From: Hydractinia symbiolongicarpus
Taxonomy: Eukaryota > Cnidaria > Hydrozoa > Anthoathecata > Hydractiniidae
NCBI RefSeq assembly: GCF_029227915.1
Contig: NC_079887.1
Coordinates: 23,125,650 to 23,185,649, forward strand
Reading direction: 5' to 3'
Length of the DNA stretch: 60,000 bases
The translations under genes and the position numbers were made by a program. The notes beneath the pieces are model-generated. The model searched no databases. It was not told the DNA's origin and worked only from the letters and a program-made list of their open reading frames with translations. Below, one piece after another: positions 35,470 to 46,248 of the stretch (position 1 is the first letter of the stretch; every line of letters starts with the position of its first letter).

Positions 35470-36140
35470 AGGTTTTTCATAGACGTTCCTTTAATAAAAA
35501 AACGATCCATTAGAATTTCAATCCAATTAGTATGTACCAGTTTGGGTTGTTAAATGTATTGAATGTTAAACGGTGTAAATGATAGATGTATACTTTCCAA
35601 AGCGACATAATTTATGCAGCATGTGCATGCTTGTCATCGATACTTTTAGGCATCCTATTGAAAAATAATTAAAAGTTTTACTAGTGAAGGAAATATCTAT
35701 ATTTTAAATTGACACAATTAGACATTTTGGGTACCTGGGTTCGGGAATATGGGTTGAAACCCTTGTACCTTTTACAGAAGTCTAGTCATACCATTGTTTA
35801 TAAGTTTGGAATGAATAAATTTCCAGAAATCCGAATATGAAATTTGTATAAAAGTGTGCGTGTTATCCCGATACCAACATCGTTGCTTTTAGACTTGATA
35901 TAATTAAAAAATTACCAGTGATTGGAATTAACAGTAACATGCGTGTTTGGCTTTAATGCTAAACCAGTCTTTTGTCATGCTAGGGCTGACAAAGTAATGG
36001 CATGTAATTGCGGCACGTGCTAAATGCTTTAAGAGAGGAAATCACAACAAAAGAATTTATCCTTCGCAGTACCTTCAACAGCCTTTACATATAGTCATAA
36101 TTGCTGAAGAACATCACTTTAAAGATGATGTACACATCAA
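35470..36140 (+). repeat. Segmental duplication, copy B (partner of 17480-18420)
   Basis: Upstream region of the intact secreted-protein gene at 36125. It is the counterpart of the region whose 851-bp core is tandemly duplicated in copy A. Confidence 0.65.
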
Positions 36141-36412
36141 AGATAGTATTGATTGTTATCATTCACATCTTTGCTATAAAGCAGGTTTTAGTTTTGCCTG
36201 TACATAGCATGGTTACAACTTCACCATCACATGCCGAACGAGTTACAACCTCTTTTATTGCTAAGGAAATTGCAAATATCGCCAAAATGTTGCAAAAGAA
36301 AATAAAAAACACGGAAGATGTCATTTGTGGGCAATCATGTCAAAATAAACTGCGTCAAAGATTCAAGGAAATGGACACACTTACTATGACATTGCCAAAG
36401 GATTTTTTTTAA
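36125..36412 (+). CDS. Small secreted two-cysteine protein (family member 1)
   Basis: Starting at the ATG at 36125 (a second ATG follows directly), the product has about 95 residues. It begins with a typical signal peptide: basic M-M-Y-T-S-K, then a hydrophobic I-V-L-I-V-I-I-H-I-F-A core, with likely cleavage after V-L-A/V-L-P-type residues. The mature part is helical and polar, with one Cys pair (C-G-Q-S-C) and the tail F-K-E-M-D-T-L-T-M-T-L-P. It shares this layout with 43275-43556 (minus) and the pseudogene at 23155. A poly(A) signal lies 27 nt after the stop. I do not recognise the family; a secreted peptide or precursor is inferred. Eight upstream in-frame residues were not included because the signal peptide begins cleanly here. 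Confidence 0.65.
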   Translation: MMYTSKIVLIVIIHIFAIKQVLVLPVHSMVTTSPSHAERVTTSFIAKEIANIAKMLQKKIKNTEDVICGQSCQNKLRQRFKEMDTLTMTLPKDFF

Positions 36413-36438
36413 ACTGGAAGCGCTATTTCATATAAGTC

Positions 36439-36444
36439 AATAAA
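36439..36444 (+). terminator. Poly(A) signal AATAAA
   Basis: Canonical hexamer 27 nt after the stop of the secreted-protein gene. Confidence 0.6.
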
Positions 36445-36535
36445 ACTTCTCACAAAATGTTGAACATTGAAGGAGAGTACTTTACTGTTTTGATTGAATT
36501 ATGAAGGTTATGTGAATACGCGTATTGAATATTAG

Positions 36536-36958
36536 AAGAACCTTGGTCAAACCTGGACTTGTTTATGTATTTCAGAATATATACTTCACCTTCTTTGATC
36601 TACTCTATTTATCTATATGCTCAACCTAGATTAATTGTACCCTACTTTCCCGCAAAAAATTCTAAAGGCTTTTATTTGAATTTTTTTTCGATTCTTAAAC
36701 TTTCAATTTGAAAAGCAATCCCGCATAAAGGCCCATAAGCCTATATTTTTATACTCAGGCAATAAAGTTGGTTAAATGAACGAGAGAAATCATATTTTTA
36801 AAAAAAACTTGCATGAACTTTAGACTAAGGTTTAGCTTACAAACAAGAAGTCTACGCGAAGTCTCGATATCAACATCCGAACATATAATGTAAAATGTTA
36901 TTGAAGGACAAGAAAGACTGAACATGTAGTATAAGATATTTGTATGAGAGAACAAATT
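36536..36958 (+). repeat. Inverted duplication, arm A
   Basis: Reverse complement of 38464-38905 with about 90% identity by eye; shared blocks include GCTCAACCTAG, CCCGCATAAAGGCC and GTCTACGCGAAGTCTCG. The tail of this arm (36935-37015) also recurs in direct orientation at 38907-38995. Confidence 0.8.
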
Positions 36959-37014
36959 GTTTCAGTAAATGGATTTCTTCTTTCCTTTTATTTCCAAATT
37001 GAAAAGTCTTCCGG

Positions 37015-37944
37015 GTGGTCCCTAGTTACCCTCGCGGTGAAAAATGACTGACGTCACTATCTCGTTTCCAAGTTATTTGACTTCAAACTGTTAAGTGCAC
37101 TGTAATGGCTTCATTAATTAATTAAGATTTTGACGTTAAAAGGTATTGACGTCGCGCCGCAATGTCAGAAATTTTAACATTTGAGACATAACTTTTTCAG
37201 TTACTTTATTCGGAGAAATTTTGGCGAGAGAACCTTTCGCGAATTTTGCGTTTTTTGGCCTTTTTCGCGAAACTTTGTCTCGCGAAACTTTCAAAAATGG
37301 CCATTTGCGAAAGTTTATTTACTAAGATTTAAAAAAAATGCTGATTTTAAAAGTTATTTCTTGACTCGCCCTCACTTGGCTCGCCCTCCCGATAAAAAAA
37401 ACAACAACTAACGCTGGGAACGAGATTGGAATAAACTTGAAATAAACAAAAGCGATGATGTTTTAAATGTATGTCTGGCTTATAACCAAGTTACTGGTGA
37501 AGAAGACGATGATGACGATGTGTGAAAGCCGGAAGAAGACGAGCCTAGAAATGTGTTTGATCTGTTTCGTGATTTTAACGATGAACATAATTTGTAAATA
37601 GAAGTTTTTATATACCATTAGAAAAAAAATTACATCGTTAAAAAACCCTTTTCTATCATAAGAAATATAGGCCACTTTTTTAAAAAGGACATAACAATTC
37701 ACGAGTCGCGAAAGTTTATCTCGCCAAAACTTTCCAATTTCAGATTTCGCGAAAGTTTATTTTGCGAAATTTTTTTTACTTGTAGATTCGCGAAAGTTAT
37801 CCAAAATATTTCGCGAGTTTTTGGACTCGCGAAAGTTTCTCTCGCAAAATTTTCTCCGAATAAATATAACAAAGGAAAATAAACACATTCAATTTTCCTG
37901 TTACAGACGCACACACAGACAAACTTAGCGTATTATTATAAAGA
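37015..37944 (-). mobile_element. Helitron-like element interrupted by a nested MITE
   Basis: The minus-strand 5' terminus TCTTTATAATAATACGC is at 37944 and is followed by TGTCTGTGTG and AACAGGAAAA motifs as in the copy at 40408. Family sequence resumes at 37200 and runs to about 37015, where GGTGGTCCCTAGTTACC is present; the hairpin/CTAG end is missing. A 652-bp MITE sits inside. Confidence 0.65.
37209..37860. mobile_element. TA-flanked MITE with multiple TTTCGCGAAA-type motifs, 652 bp
   Basis: The terminal inverted repeat is TTCGGAGAAA...GCGAGAGAA at the left and its complement ending CTTTCTC-type/TCCGAA at the right. It is flanked by TA (37207-37208, 37861-37862), as expected for Tc1/mariner-like target duplication. 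The arms are built of repeated GCGAAAGTTT motifs. It interrupts the Helitron copy, so it inserted later. Confidence 0.7.
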
Positions 37945-37950
37945 CATGAT

Positions 37951-38400
37951 AGCGAATTCGAAGTTTGTCACAAATGATTACGTAAGCTGTTTCTGTATTA
38001 GTGTTACGCATTTTGAGGCGTGTTGACTTGCACTAGTCCATGTTTAGAGCGCACTTACGACTTAGTTAAATCGATATTCTCAAGCGCGGTAAGTGTTACT
38101 GACGTTACCACAACCATTTTGATACAATTTTTCCGAAGATGTCGTTTTGCAGAAGCGACAGAACATGCCACTAGCAAATTGTAAATGCTGTCTACCATAC
38201 TGGATGTTTTTGGCCAAGTTTTAAAAAATGACTAAAAAACTGCCACTGTTCCATTAATTCTATGGACGACTGCAGCTTTAACAACATAGGAAAAGAAGAA
38301 TATTCGTTATTTCAATAAGCATCAAACAATTATTCTTAAATATATCTCGTCAGTGTGAATGTCGACCTCGTAAGTTTCGTTCGAAGTTAAAAGAATTAAT
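37951..38400 (+). repeat. Inverted duplication, arm B
   Basis: Reverse complement of 40030-40404; shared blocks include AACATGCCACTAGCAAATTG and GGCGTGTTGACTTGCACTAG. The Helitron termini at 37944 and 40408 are included, so the inverted unit contained a Helitron before it was duplicated. Confidence 0.8.
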
Positions 38401-38463
38401 ATAGTAGAATATATTAAATGGAAATTTCTGAGAAACACAATTTTGTTGTGCGATTTAAAAGAG

Positions 38464-38905
38464 GTGTACGAAAACAATTTGTTCTCTCATACAAATATTT
38501 TATACTACATGTTCAGTCTTTCTTGTCCTTCAATAACATTTTACATTATATGTTCGGATGTTGATATCGAGACTTCGCGTAGACTTCTTGTTTGTAAGCT
38601 AAACCTTAGTCTAAATTTCATGCAAGTTTTTTCTAAAGATATGATTTCTCTCGTTCATTTTACCAACTTTATTGCCTGAGTATAAAAATATAAGCTCATG
38701 GGCCTTTATGCGGGATTGTTTTTCAAATTGAAAGTTTAAGAATCGAAAAAAAATTTAAATAAAAACCTTTAGAATTTTATGCCGGAAAATAGGGTATAAT
38801 TAACCTAGGTTGAGCATATAGATAAATAGAGTAGATCAAAGGAAGGTGAAAAATAAATTCTGAAATACATAAACAAGTCCGTGTTTGACCAAGGTTCTTC
38901 TAAGA
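38464..38905 (-). repeat. Inverted duplication, arm A'
   Basis: Partner of 36536-36958 in opposite orientation. Confidence 0.8.
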
Positions 38906-38999
38906 TATTTGTAAAAAAGAACAAATTGTTTCAGTAAATGGATTTCTTCTTTCTTTTTATTTCTAAGTTGAAAAGTCTTCCGGATAAAAGCCAAGTGGG

Positions 39000-40029
39000 C
39001 CTAAACCCGGGTGTAAGCCCATGGACTATAATCAGGGTGGGCTAATATGCGGTGAAACAGGGTGCCACCATTTTCATAACTTTTGAACAATTCTCCTTAC
39101 TCATATATTTAACATCTTACTTAAATACTTAAATACCAAAATATTTTGGCCGACCAATTATTTTCGGGCAAGTTATTTCGGCTACTTCAGCATGTCCAAT
39201 TTCAGGGTGTAAGTCTGGCAAATCACACTCACGGTAAAGAACTTAATATTTCTGTTTGAACTGAATAAATATTTTAAAAAGAGGATGAATTAGGATAATC
39301 AACGGTACCGTGAACCGTCTAGGGCTTGTACGTATTCATCCATCGCGGTCCAACTTTATATAGAAATTAGAAAAAGTAATCATTTAAAAACATTTACGGA
39401 TTAAATTTTTTGTCTGTTTTATGACTTATGTAGATTTTACTCCGTTTTGTTTGGGAATCATTCTATTTCATTGCCATCTATAAAGTTGTATTTACATTGT
39501 CTCCAGGTGTGGTTCAAATTGGATTAATTTCCATGGAAATAAATCTCTTTATATTTGACGTTGGAATTTTAATCCAAATCTATATTATACTGACGCTGCC
39601 TCACATGTCTGTCTAGCAGCCAAATATAGCTTACAAAATGCAAAAAGAATCCGGATACTAAAAAGATTAATTAGATTTGTTTGATTTTCTACAGAAATTA
39701 CGTCAGTAGTTGATTTAAACCTATCATTTATATTGATTTAATGTTGACCACCAGTGCGAGTTTAATACAGTGAAACTTCTTTAAAACAAGCATATTTTCT
39801 CGCTAGAATACTTAGGCTGAAAATTGACCTTTACAATGTGGACATTTTGCCTGTTTACTTCTTTCCAAACTTTTAATACAACAACAGCACAATTTTCTTT
39901 ATAATATTTTTTATTTTTTATTTTATTCAGCGAATCACCTAAATTTTAACTCAGGATAGTTTTGCTTTTTGCAATGAGAATGGATGTAGGGTTGCAAAAA
40001 AAACAACAAACGAAATAAAGTTTCAAACG
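39000..40029 (+). repeat. Segmental duplication, continuation of copy B
   Basis: 39040-39800 is collinear with 18550-20290 (minus the second tandem unit); for example AACTTAATATTTCTGTTTGAA near 39240 matches 19607. No gene. Confidence 0.6.
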
Positions 40030-40404
40030 AAACTTACGAGGTCGATATACACACTGACGAGATATATTTAAGAATAATTGTTTGAATTAATGGAACAGTG
40101 GCAGTTTTTTAGTCATTTTTTAAAACTTGGCTAAAAACATCCAGTATGGTAGACAGCGTTTACAATTTGCTAGTGGCATGTTCTGTCGCTTCTGCAAAAC
40201 GACATCTTCGGAAAAATTGTATCAAAATGGTTGTGGTAACGTCAGTAACACTTACCGCGATTGAGAATATCGATTTAACTAAATATCCAAGTCCTAAGTG
40301 CGCTATAAACATGGACTAGTGCAAGTCAACACGCCTCAAAATGCGTAACACTAATACAGAAACAGCTTACGTAATCATTTGTGACAAACTTCCAATTCGC
40401 TGTC
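40030..40404 (-). repeat. Inverted duplication, arm B'
   Basis: Partner of 37951-38400. It ends exactly where the complete Helitron begins. Confidence 0.8.
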
Positions 40405-40407
40405 ATG

Positions 40408-41130
40408 TCTCTATAATAATACGCTAAGTTTGTCTGTGTGTGTGTCTGTAACAGGAAAAGTGAATATAGTCATTTTTCTTTAATATAGCCGAAAAAGGTA
40501 TGTCTCAAATTTTAATTTTTCTGACGTTACGACGCGACGTCAATATCTACTTTTACAAAAATAACTTAGTTAATTAATGAAGCCATTGCAGTGCACTTAT
40601 CAGTTTCAGGCCAAATAACTTGGAAACGAGGTGGTGACGTCGTTCATTTTTCACTGCGAAGGTAACTTGGGACCACCTGTTTGAGTAAGTTTCCCAAACC
40701 TGGGTTCCCGAATCCGCTTCAGAATGGACGGATGGATGATGTCATCAAAAAGCCTTTAAATCCCAATGTCTCTGCAACTGTTTGTCAAAAGTACATGATC
40801 CCATACATTTTATTGATCAGGGTTTCAAGACATAGACGATGAAGACAACGAGTATATAAATTTCTAAAAATTTTTTTCGTATATTTGTTTGTCTTTGCTG
40901 ACGTCAGTAAAATTTTTAAACTTCTATATCTCCTTAGTTGTTCGTCCAAAACATATGATCCTACGCATTATTTTAATCAGCTATTTCAGCTCTACACAAT
41001 AGAGGCAATAAGTAAAAAGATAATATTTTGTGTCTAAACGGAACGTGATGACGTCATTAAAATTTAAATAACGGTTATTTTTCACTGTTATCCTGCTTAA
41101 GTGGATTTTTCCACGGGCTTTATCGACTAG
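40408..41130 (+). mobile_element. Complete non-autonomous Helitron-like element, 723 bp
   Basis: 5' TCTCTATAATAATACGC; 3' GTGGA-TTTT-TCCAC hairpin and terminal CTAG (41127-41130) followed by T. The body carries TGACGT-type palindromes at about 40522, 40632, 40899 and 41048, and the GGGTTCCCGAATCCG block. This is the cleanest copy for defining the family. No open frame. Confidence 0.75.
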
Positions 41131-42020
41131 TTTCATTATATTTTATGGTTGTAATATTCTTTTTGAATAGAGAATGTTTGATTTTGTTTTAATTGTACAG
41201 TATAGTCTCTGTAAAGCGGACACCATTGCTGCAAAACAGTTGTCCGCTTTATACGAGTAGTCGCTTTATACGAATGGCAGATTTATAGAAATTCTTCTGT
41301 TTGACTTGGTAAACATACGGTCAATCCGTTTTGAATATGAGTGTTTGGTAAGTCCAATTTAGACAGGATTCACTGACTCATTCTATTGCGGTTTAATGGA
41401 AATCAAACAAATAAAGGACAGGCGAACAAAAAGCTATTTTGTGGCAGCCAGAAAATAAATTTTAAACAAGAGAAAAAATTATAGATTTCTAAATCAAAAT
41501 CTACTAAACAAACTACTATAATGACAAATAAATAGCTATAAGTCATAACTTAGTATATATAAACTTTTTTCTAAAAACAATTTTACAGAATTGCCATGAC
41601 TGTATTGAGTGAAAATAAATATTTTTTGAGTGTACTTGCCAGTAAATATAAAAAATAGAATCTATGACTTCAGATAATCAAGAATATTTTACGTACTATA
41701 ATAATAACATCGTTATCCATTGTTCAAACTTCTCTAACTTTAAGAAATATCTTGTCATGACCACAACAATATTTTTTTTCATGTTTTGAGTCCCTCTTTA
41801 ACAAAATACTGCTAGCTTCGACCGATGAGGTTTGTTATGATGAAATAAAATGTTTTTCACATGTTGTTCACCATTTTTTGCTATTTTGACCTTCGACTTT
41901 TTTTTTAATCATTATTTTCTGCGTATTGATCAGTGACCACCACAATAAGGAGAAATATATTCCATTGTTTTTTAGTTTAGTCACCTGTTTGGCAAATGTG
42001 TAAAAATACTGAATTATAAA
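41131..42020. other. No gene recognised
   Basis: 41190-41290 is paralogous to 20510-20600; the rest is AT-rich without recognisable content. Confidence 0.4.
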
Positions 42021-42023
42021 AAA

Positions 42024-42200
42024 CTAGCCGAATTCCCGTGAAAGAATCCACTGTATCTCTCATTAAATGCATGTAAGGATACCAAACAAAACATAAACAC
42101 AGTGATTTGAATTTTTAAAACTCACAATCCAACCTCAGAACTTTGTCCTATCCTCATTTTCCCTATATATTCTTACCACAGCTATGGCCTGAAAACATAT
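42024..42200 (-). mobile_element. 3' terminus of the second Helitron-like family (minus strand)
   Basis: On the minus strand, an imperfect GTGGA-TTCT-TTCAC hairpin lies upstream of CTAG (42027-42024). Homologous to 33300-33498. Confidence 0.5.
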
Positions 42201-43270
42201 AGTGCCCTAATAAAATAAAGCTTGCTATAAGTTGCCATTGCTATTATCAATTTCTTTTTATACTTTAACAAACAATCGAGGTTGGACATATTTGTAGGAT
42301 ATTCTTAACTCCTGACCCATTGTTTAGAGCATATTTTTACAAAAAAAACTGGACAAAAGTTTAATCAGATTTTTACTCCGAATACTGAACTTTGTTCAAA
42401 ATTGTCTTTGTGATGTTATATCATCGCTCGTTTTTCTGTTTTTAAAAATACTTTAACTAACTTTCTTCGACAACAGAGAACATTCAACAACAGTTTTTTT
42501 TTTACATTTTAGATTCGGATTATGCATATTCGAATTCGATAGTTTTTTTGAAGCAACCTCAGTGTAAGAATACAAAAATAGAAAATAGAAAAGAACAAAT
42601 AGCACTGATCTAACCTCTTAATGTAAATATTGTTTGAAATAACTTTTTTTTAGGAATAATTTAAAAAAAGACATCCTTCTTCGCTTCGGTTTTCTTTTTT
42701 CAGTTGATAAACAACTTGTTTCCGTGAGTACGGCGCGCACATGGTAAACCGAGGGTGAAATTAAATTATTCTATCCGTGACGATCTCGTACGGCTTTTAA
42801 AAAAAGCAGCAAATAAGCCACCGATTTGCGATTGTTTTTGCTTAGTAAATTTTAGCTTAACGTCGCGCTTTAGGGACACAATGCTACCGTGAACTCGCTT
42901 AATTACTCACACAAGCGTATTGTAATATAGGATTTAGCACTTGCAGGTACATAGCTAGCTCTGTTTGTTTTACGTTCGTTCATTAACATGTGGCAGCCGA
43001 AAAAAAAGCTTTTTAATTATAAATACAATAAAGCAATAGAAATAGAAAAAAACAATATACGCAAAATTTTTTAATCACATAAGATCATTAAGAGGTCTTC
43101 TCTCGAATCTTAGCTGTTGTTGATTTTAAATGAGGAACAGCTATTCTTGTATAGTAAGTAACACCTAACCAATCCGATTAAAATCTAATTCAACTTCAAG
43201 AAAACAGTACAATGCTCCTATGTAATATACAACATTATTCTTGAAACACATCAATAGGTGTACTTTAAGT
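42201..43270. other. No gene; partly paralogous to 22030-23150
   Basis: Similarity to the upstream copy is clear from about 42960 onward (3' flank of the secreted-protein gene). Nothing else was recognised. Confidence 0.4.
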
Positions 43271-43274
43271 ATGT

Positions 43275-43556
43275 TTAATGAAACCCTGCTGGAAAACTTA
43301 TCGTACCAGTTTCCATTTCCTTGAATAGTTCACGCAGCATTTTCTGACATTCTCTTCCGCAAATTTCATTTTCTGTATTCTTTATTCTCTCTTCTAGAGA
43401 TTTTATTTTCATCGCGACTTCTTTGGCTTCATATGGTGGTGTACTTCCTTTTAAATGCGATGGTTTTGTTTTCACCTTTTGTAACGGTAAAGCTAACACC
43501 TGACTTGCTTCAATGGCACAAAATAACACAATTAGGACAATCTTTAAAAAACACAT
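43275..43556 (-). CDS. Small secreted two-cysteine protein (family member 2)
   Basis: 93 residues. The N terminus M-C-F-L-K with a hydrophobic I-V-L-I-V-L-F-C-A core is a signal peptide, with a likely cleavage site at V-L-A-L-P. The mature region has K-E-V-A-M-K-I, a helical E/K/R-rich stretch, the pair C-G-R-E-C and the tail F-K-E-M-E-T-G-T-I-S-F-P. About 45% of positions agree with the gene at 36125, and more with the pseudogene at 23155. A TATATAAA box lies 67 nt upstream of the ATG. Function unknown; a secreted helical peptide is inferred. Confidence 0.7.
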   Translation of the reverse strand: MCFLKIVLIVLFCAIEASQVLALPLQKVKTKPSHLKGSTPPYEAKEVAMKIKSLEERIKNTENEICGRECQKMLRELFKEMETGTISFPAGFH

Positions 43557-43622
43557 CTTGGCAGAATCTACGATCTAATCGAATTGTTCTTAACAACATT
43601 AAGTTTGGCCTCATATGGTTAC

Positions 43623-43630
43623 TTTATATA
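43623..43630 (-). promoter_or_regulatory. TATA box (TATATAAA)
   Basis: Placed 67 nt upstream of the start codon at 43556, giving a transcription start about 35-40 nt before the ATG. Confidence 0.55.
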
Positions 43631-43976
43631 AGAACTTAACACGTGCCAAGTTTATGACGTCGTAATCCTCTAGTTTCCGCAAGCTAGAATACTACTAAAT
43701 AAGAGTGTTGCTGAAAATATGTCCTTTTATGTTAAGTCTATTGAAATATAGATTAAAAATAATCCCGCCGTATTAAAGTTCACAAGTAATTGTGTACAGT
43801 TCGGGTAAATACATATTAGTCTGGTATTTGCTGCTGTTTTTTAAAAAGGACATACTTTGGCTTATAGAATTACCTGCTGTATTACTCACTTTTCTAAAAT
43901 TCGTGAGAGAAACTGTATTTCAGGAACAGTCTGGTATATCACAAATTTTTCTGCATACCACTATTTAGCAAAGCTC

Positions 43977-44292
43977 GGTTTCCACTAGGCGTCTATATAA
44001 TGCTTTCTAATGTTCACACTAGGAGCGTATTGTGGAGAATATAATGCAGAAGGATAAAGAAAACATGCAGAAATATGTCGGTTTTCTTTAATCGCAGCAT
44101 GATAATCAATTAGTCGCCGCCTAAAATTATCCAAAAAATTGATTTTAAAATTGGCAATTACCAACTGTTTATGTGGTACGTAATAAGTGTTAACTCCCGC
44201 TACAGGTACTTTTCACGTTCACACTAAGCGCTCAGCCGCTTGGAAAATCATACTCAGCAAGATTAACGTCAGTTAGACGCCTAGTGGAAACC
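43977..44292. mobile_element. MITE, 316 bp
   Basis: Terminal inverted repeats GGTTTCCACTAGGCGTCT (43977-43994) and its exact complement (44275-44292). An internal palindromic AAGCGCT-like block recalls short MITEs of invertebrates. Superfamily unknown. A relic copy is at 32380-32522. Confidence 0.75.
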
Positions 44293-44458
44293 AAACTTAA
44301 ATATGAATATAAACAAGTGCAAAAAGTATTTCAGAAGAGTTATATTGGGCATTTCCGTTCCCATTTTTAATGAGTATATTAGGTTGCTTTCACACAATAT
44401 CATACCATTGTGTCAGTATACATTATCTGCGATTATTTGCTGTCAATCATCTAGGATT

Positions 44459-44722
44459 ATGTTGAAAATATTATTCATTTACTTATGTCATTTGATTCAT
44501 GCGTTAGCTAGTATGGCAACGATGTTTCAATCTTTACGATACATACGAACATTTCATAATAAACAAATTGTGTCTCAATTAAAAAGAATGTTGAATCTCA
44601 TTAATTTAAAATGTGCTACACTGCATTTGTGCCAAGTTTTAAAACAATGCGTTGAATATGTCAAGAAATTAAAATGTAATTGGACGGAATCGGATTTCAT
44701 ATCTCTCTCACCAGTTTCTTAA
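44459..44722 (+). CDS. Small secreted four-cysteine protein
   Basis: The open frame runs from 44303, but the ATG at 44459 starts a clean signal peptide (M-L-K-I-L-F-I-Y-L-C-H-L-I-H-A-L-A), so I place the start there: 87 residues. The mature part is basic and helical, with four Cys (K-C-A-T-L-H-L-C, K-Q-C, L-K-C). AATAAA overlaps the stop region. A decayed paralogue is at 33585. I do not recognise the family; a four-helix cytokine-like or antimicrobial role is possible but unsupported. Confidence 0.5.
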   Translation: MLKILFIYLCHLIHALASMATMFQSLRYIRTFHNKQIVSQLKRMLNLINLKCATLHLCQVLKQCVEYVKKLKCNWTESDFISLSPVS

Positions 44723-44729
44723 ATAAATA

Positions 44730-45910
44730 TGGCTCTGGTTATGCATGTTAACCCTACTATAGGTATTTATGCACAAGTTTTACCCTAGTAACGAGCCTGA
44801 TCCTAAACTTTTTTTCTGAATACAAACGATATTTTTGGGGTTTTTCTGTGCGTTCTAAATAAAACTAAACCATTGGATGATGATATACTTCGGACAGCGC
44901 CTGACGTAAAAAGCTTCCTTCTTTTTAATTATTTCATTATTTCCTTAAGCTTGAGTTTTTAATCTTGGTAAATTGGCATTATATGGAACACTAAATGAAT
45001 TACCAAACGCTAATTGGATAACATAATAGTAAATCTATGTTCACCATCAGGAGCTGTTTGATAATCAGCGTCTTAGGAAAAAATGTGCATAGATTGTATG
45101 GCATTGTTTTAATTTTGCATTGTAAAGACTGTTAAGAATTCCGATTATGGACAATGCAACATATGGATTCCTAAATATTTAAAAATAAAAAACGTTTCCT
45201 TAAATTAAGAAATCACGAACACTGTTCAAGTTTTTTTTCACAATGATCAGTTTTTAGCATGACAAATGCAAACCTTTAAAACAGAGTAAAAAACTTTTTT
45301 AAAAAACAAAAATAAAAAAAAGAAATTTGAAAGCTCCTTCATTAAGTTGGATACAAGCGAACAACATTAAAGTATATTCTTAGATTAAATCAGCAGAGGA
45401 TGTTGAGACAGGTGTATTAGACAATTTCATTGGATAACTAATTAATCTATAAAATGCAACACGATGCAATTTAGCAGAACAAAATCATACTTTAGAAAGA
45501 TCAGTAATACGATGAATCACATTGGGGAACTTTGCAACTTTTAAACGTTTGTCTCGTCACGTAAAAGAGGTGGCATTTTGGTAAGTTGTTACTGGCGAAT
45601 GTTTCGATAGCCCCTGAAACCTATCAAAATAGTGCTAATTTTCTAACTGATAAGAAAATATATACACCACACTTAAGATAAATTAAGAAGGTTAGAAAGT
45701 ATAAAAAAATGCAGTCTTGCATACAACCACTTTGTTGTAACTCGTTTGTAAAGTGTGACAAAACTTTCCTCTAAAGAAAATGCTCCCTTCAGAAATATAA
45801 AACTGTTTATTAATCTTAAAAAAATTTTAAGAATTTTCTTTGAAATTTAACATGCCATAAACCTAGTGTTTTGTTATTATTTAAGTTATACGTTTAAAAT
45901 AACACTTAAG
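44730..45910. other. No gene; partner of the 33500-34460 duplication
   Basis: Similarity to 33840-34450 extends to about 45340; beyond it is AT-rich DNA. Confidence 0.45.
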
Positions 45911-46023
45911 GCTGAAATACACTATCATTTTTCAATGATCATTTTCCAATGATACATTCCAATGACATTAAAAATGACAAATTTTGGCGCAAATACACTA
46001 TCATTAAAAACATGATCACTAAC

Positions 46024-46051
46024 TATCTTACAACCCGAGCGTTGTAAGATA
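46024..46051. promoter_or_regulatory. 10-bp stem-loop at the left end
   Basis: TATCTTACAA / TTGTAAGATA with an 8-nt loop, directly preceding the ATG of the first gene. Confidence 0.5.
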
Positions 46052-46052
46052 A

Positions 46053-46208
46053 ATGGAACAATGCGATGAGTGTGAATGAGTAATTGACGAATATGACAGA
46101 TGCTCCTGTGGACGGAGGTTCTTCATAAAAGCGAAGCTGCTCTGCTGGTACTGCTACCAAGAGCATATCATGTATAATGGTGGTAGCTGTCCATGTACCA
46201 AACCCTAG
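46053..46208 (+). pseudogene. Small Cys-rich zinc-finger protein (one internal TGA)
   Basis: 52 codons starting in the motif GATAAATGG. Cys pairs C-D-E-C, C-S-C, C-W-Y-C and C-P-C are spaced like a zinc ribbon or degenerate RING. TGA at codon 9 (46077-46079). It is the first gene inside the Polinton. Probably nucleic-acid- or protein-binding; no family recognised. Confidence 0.5.
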
Positions 46209-46248
46209 TTGGGGTTTTGTTTCTACAATAAATAGACATGTCTGAAAA

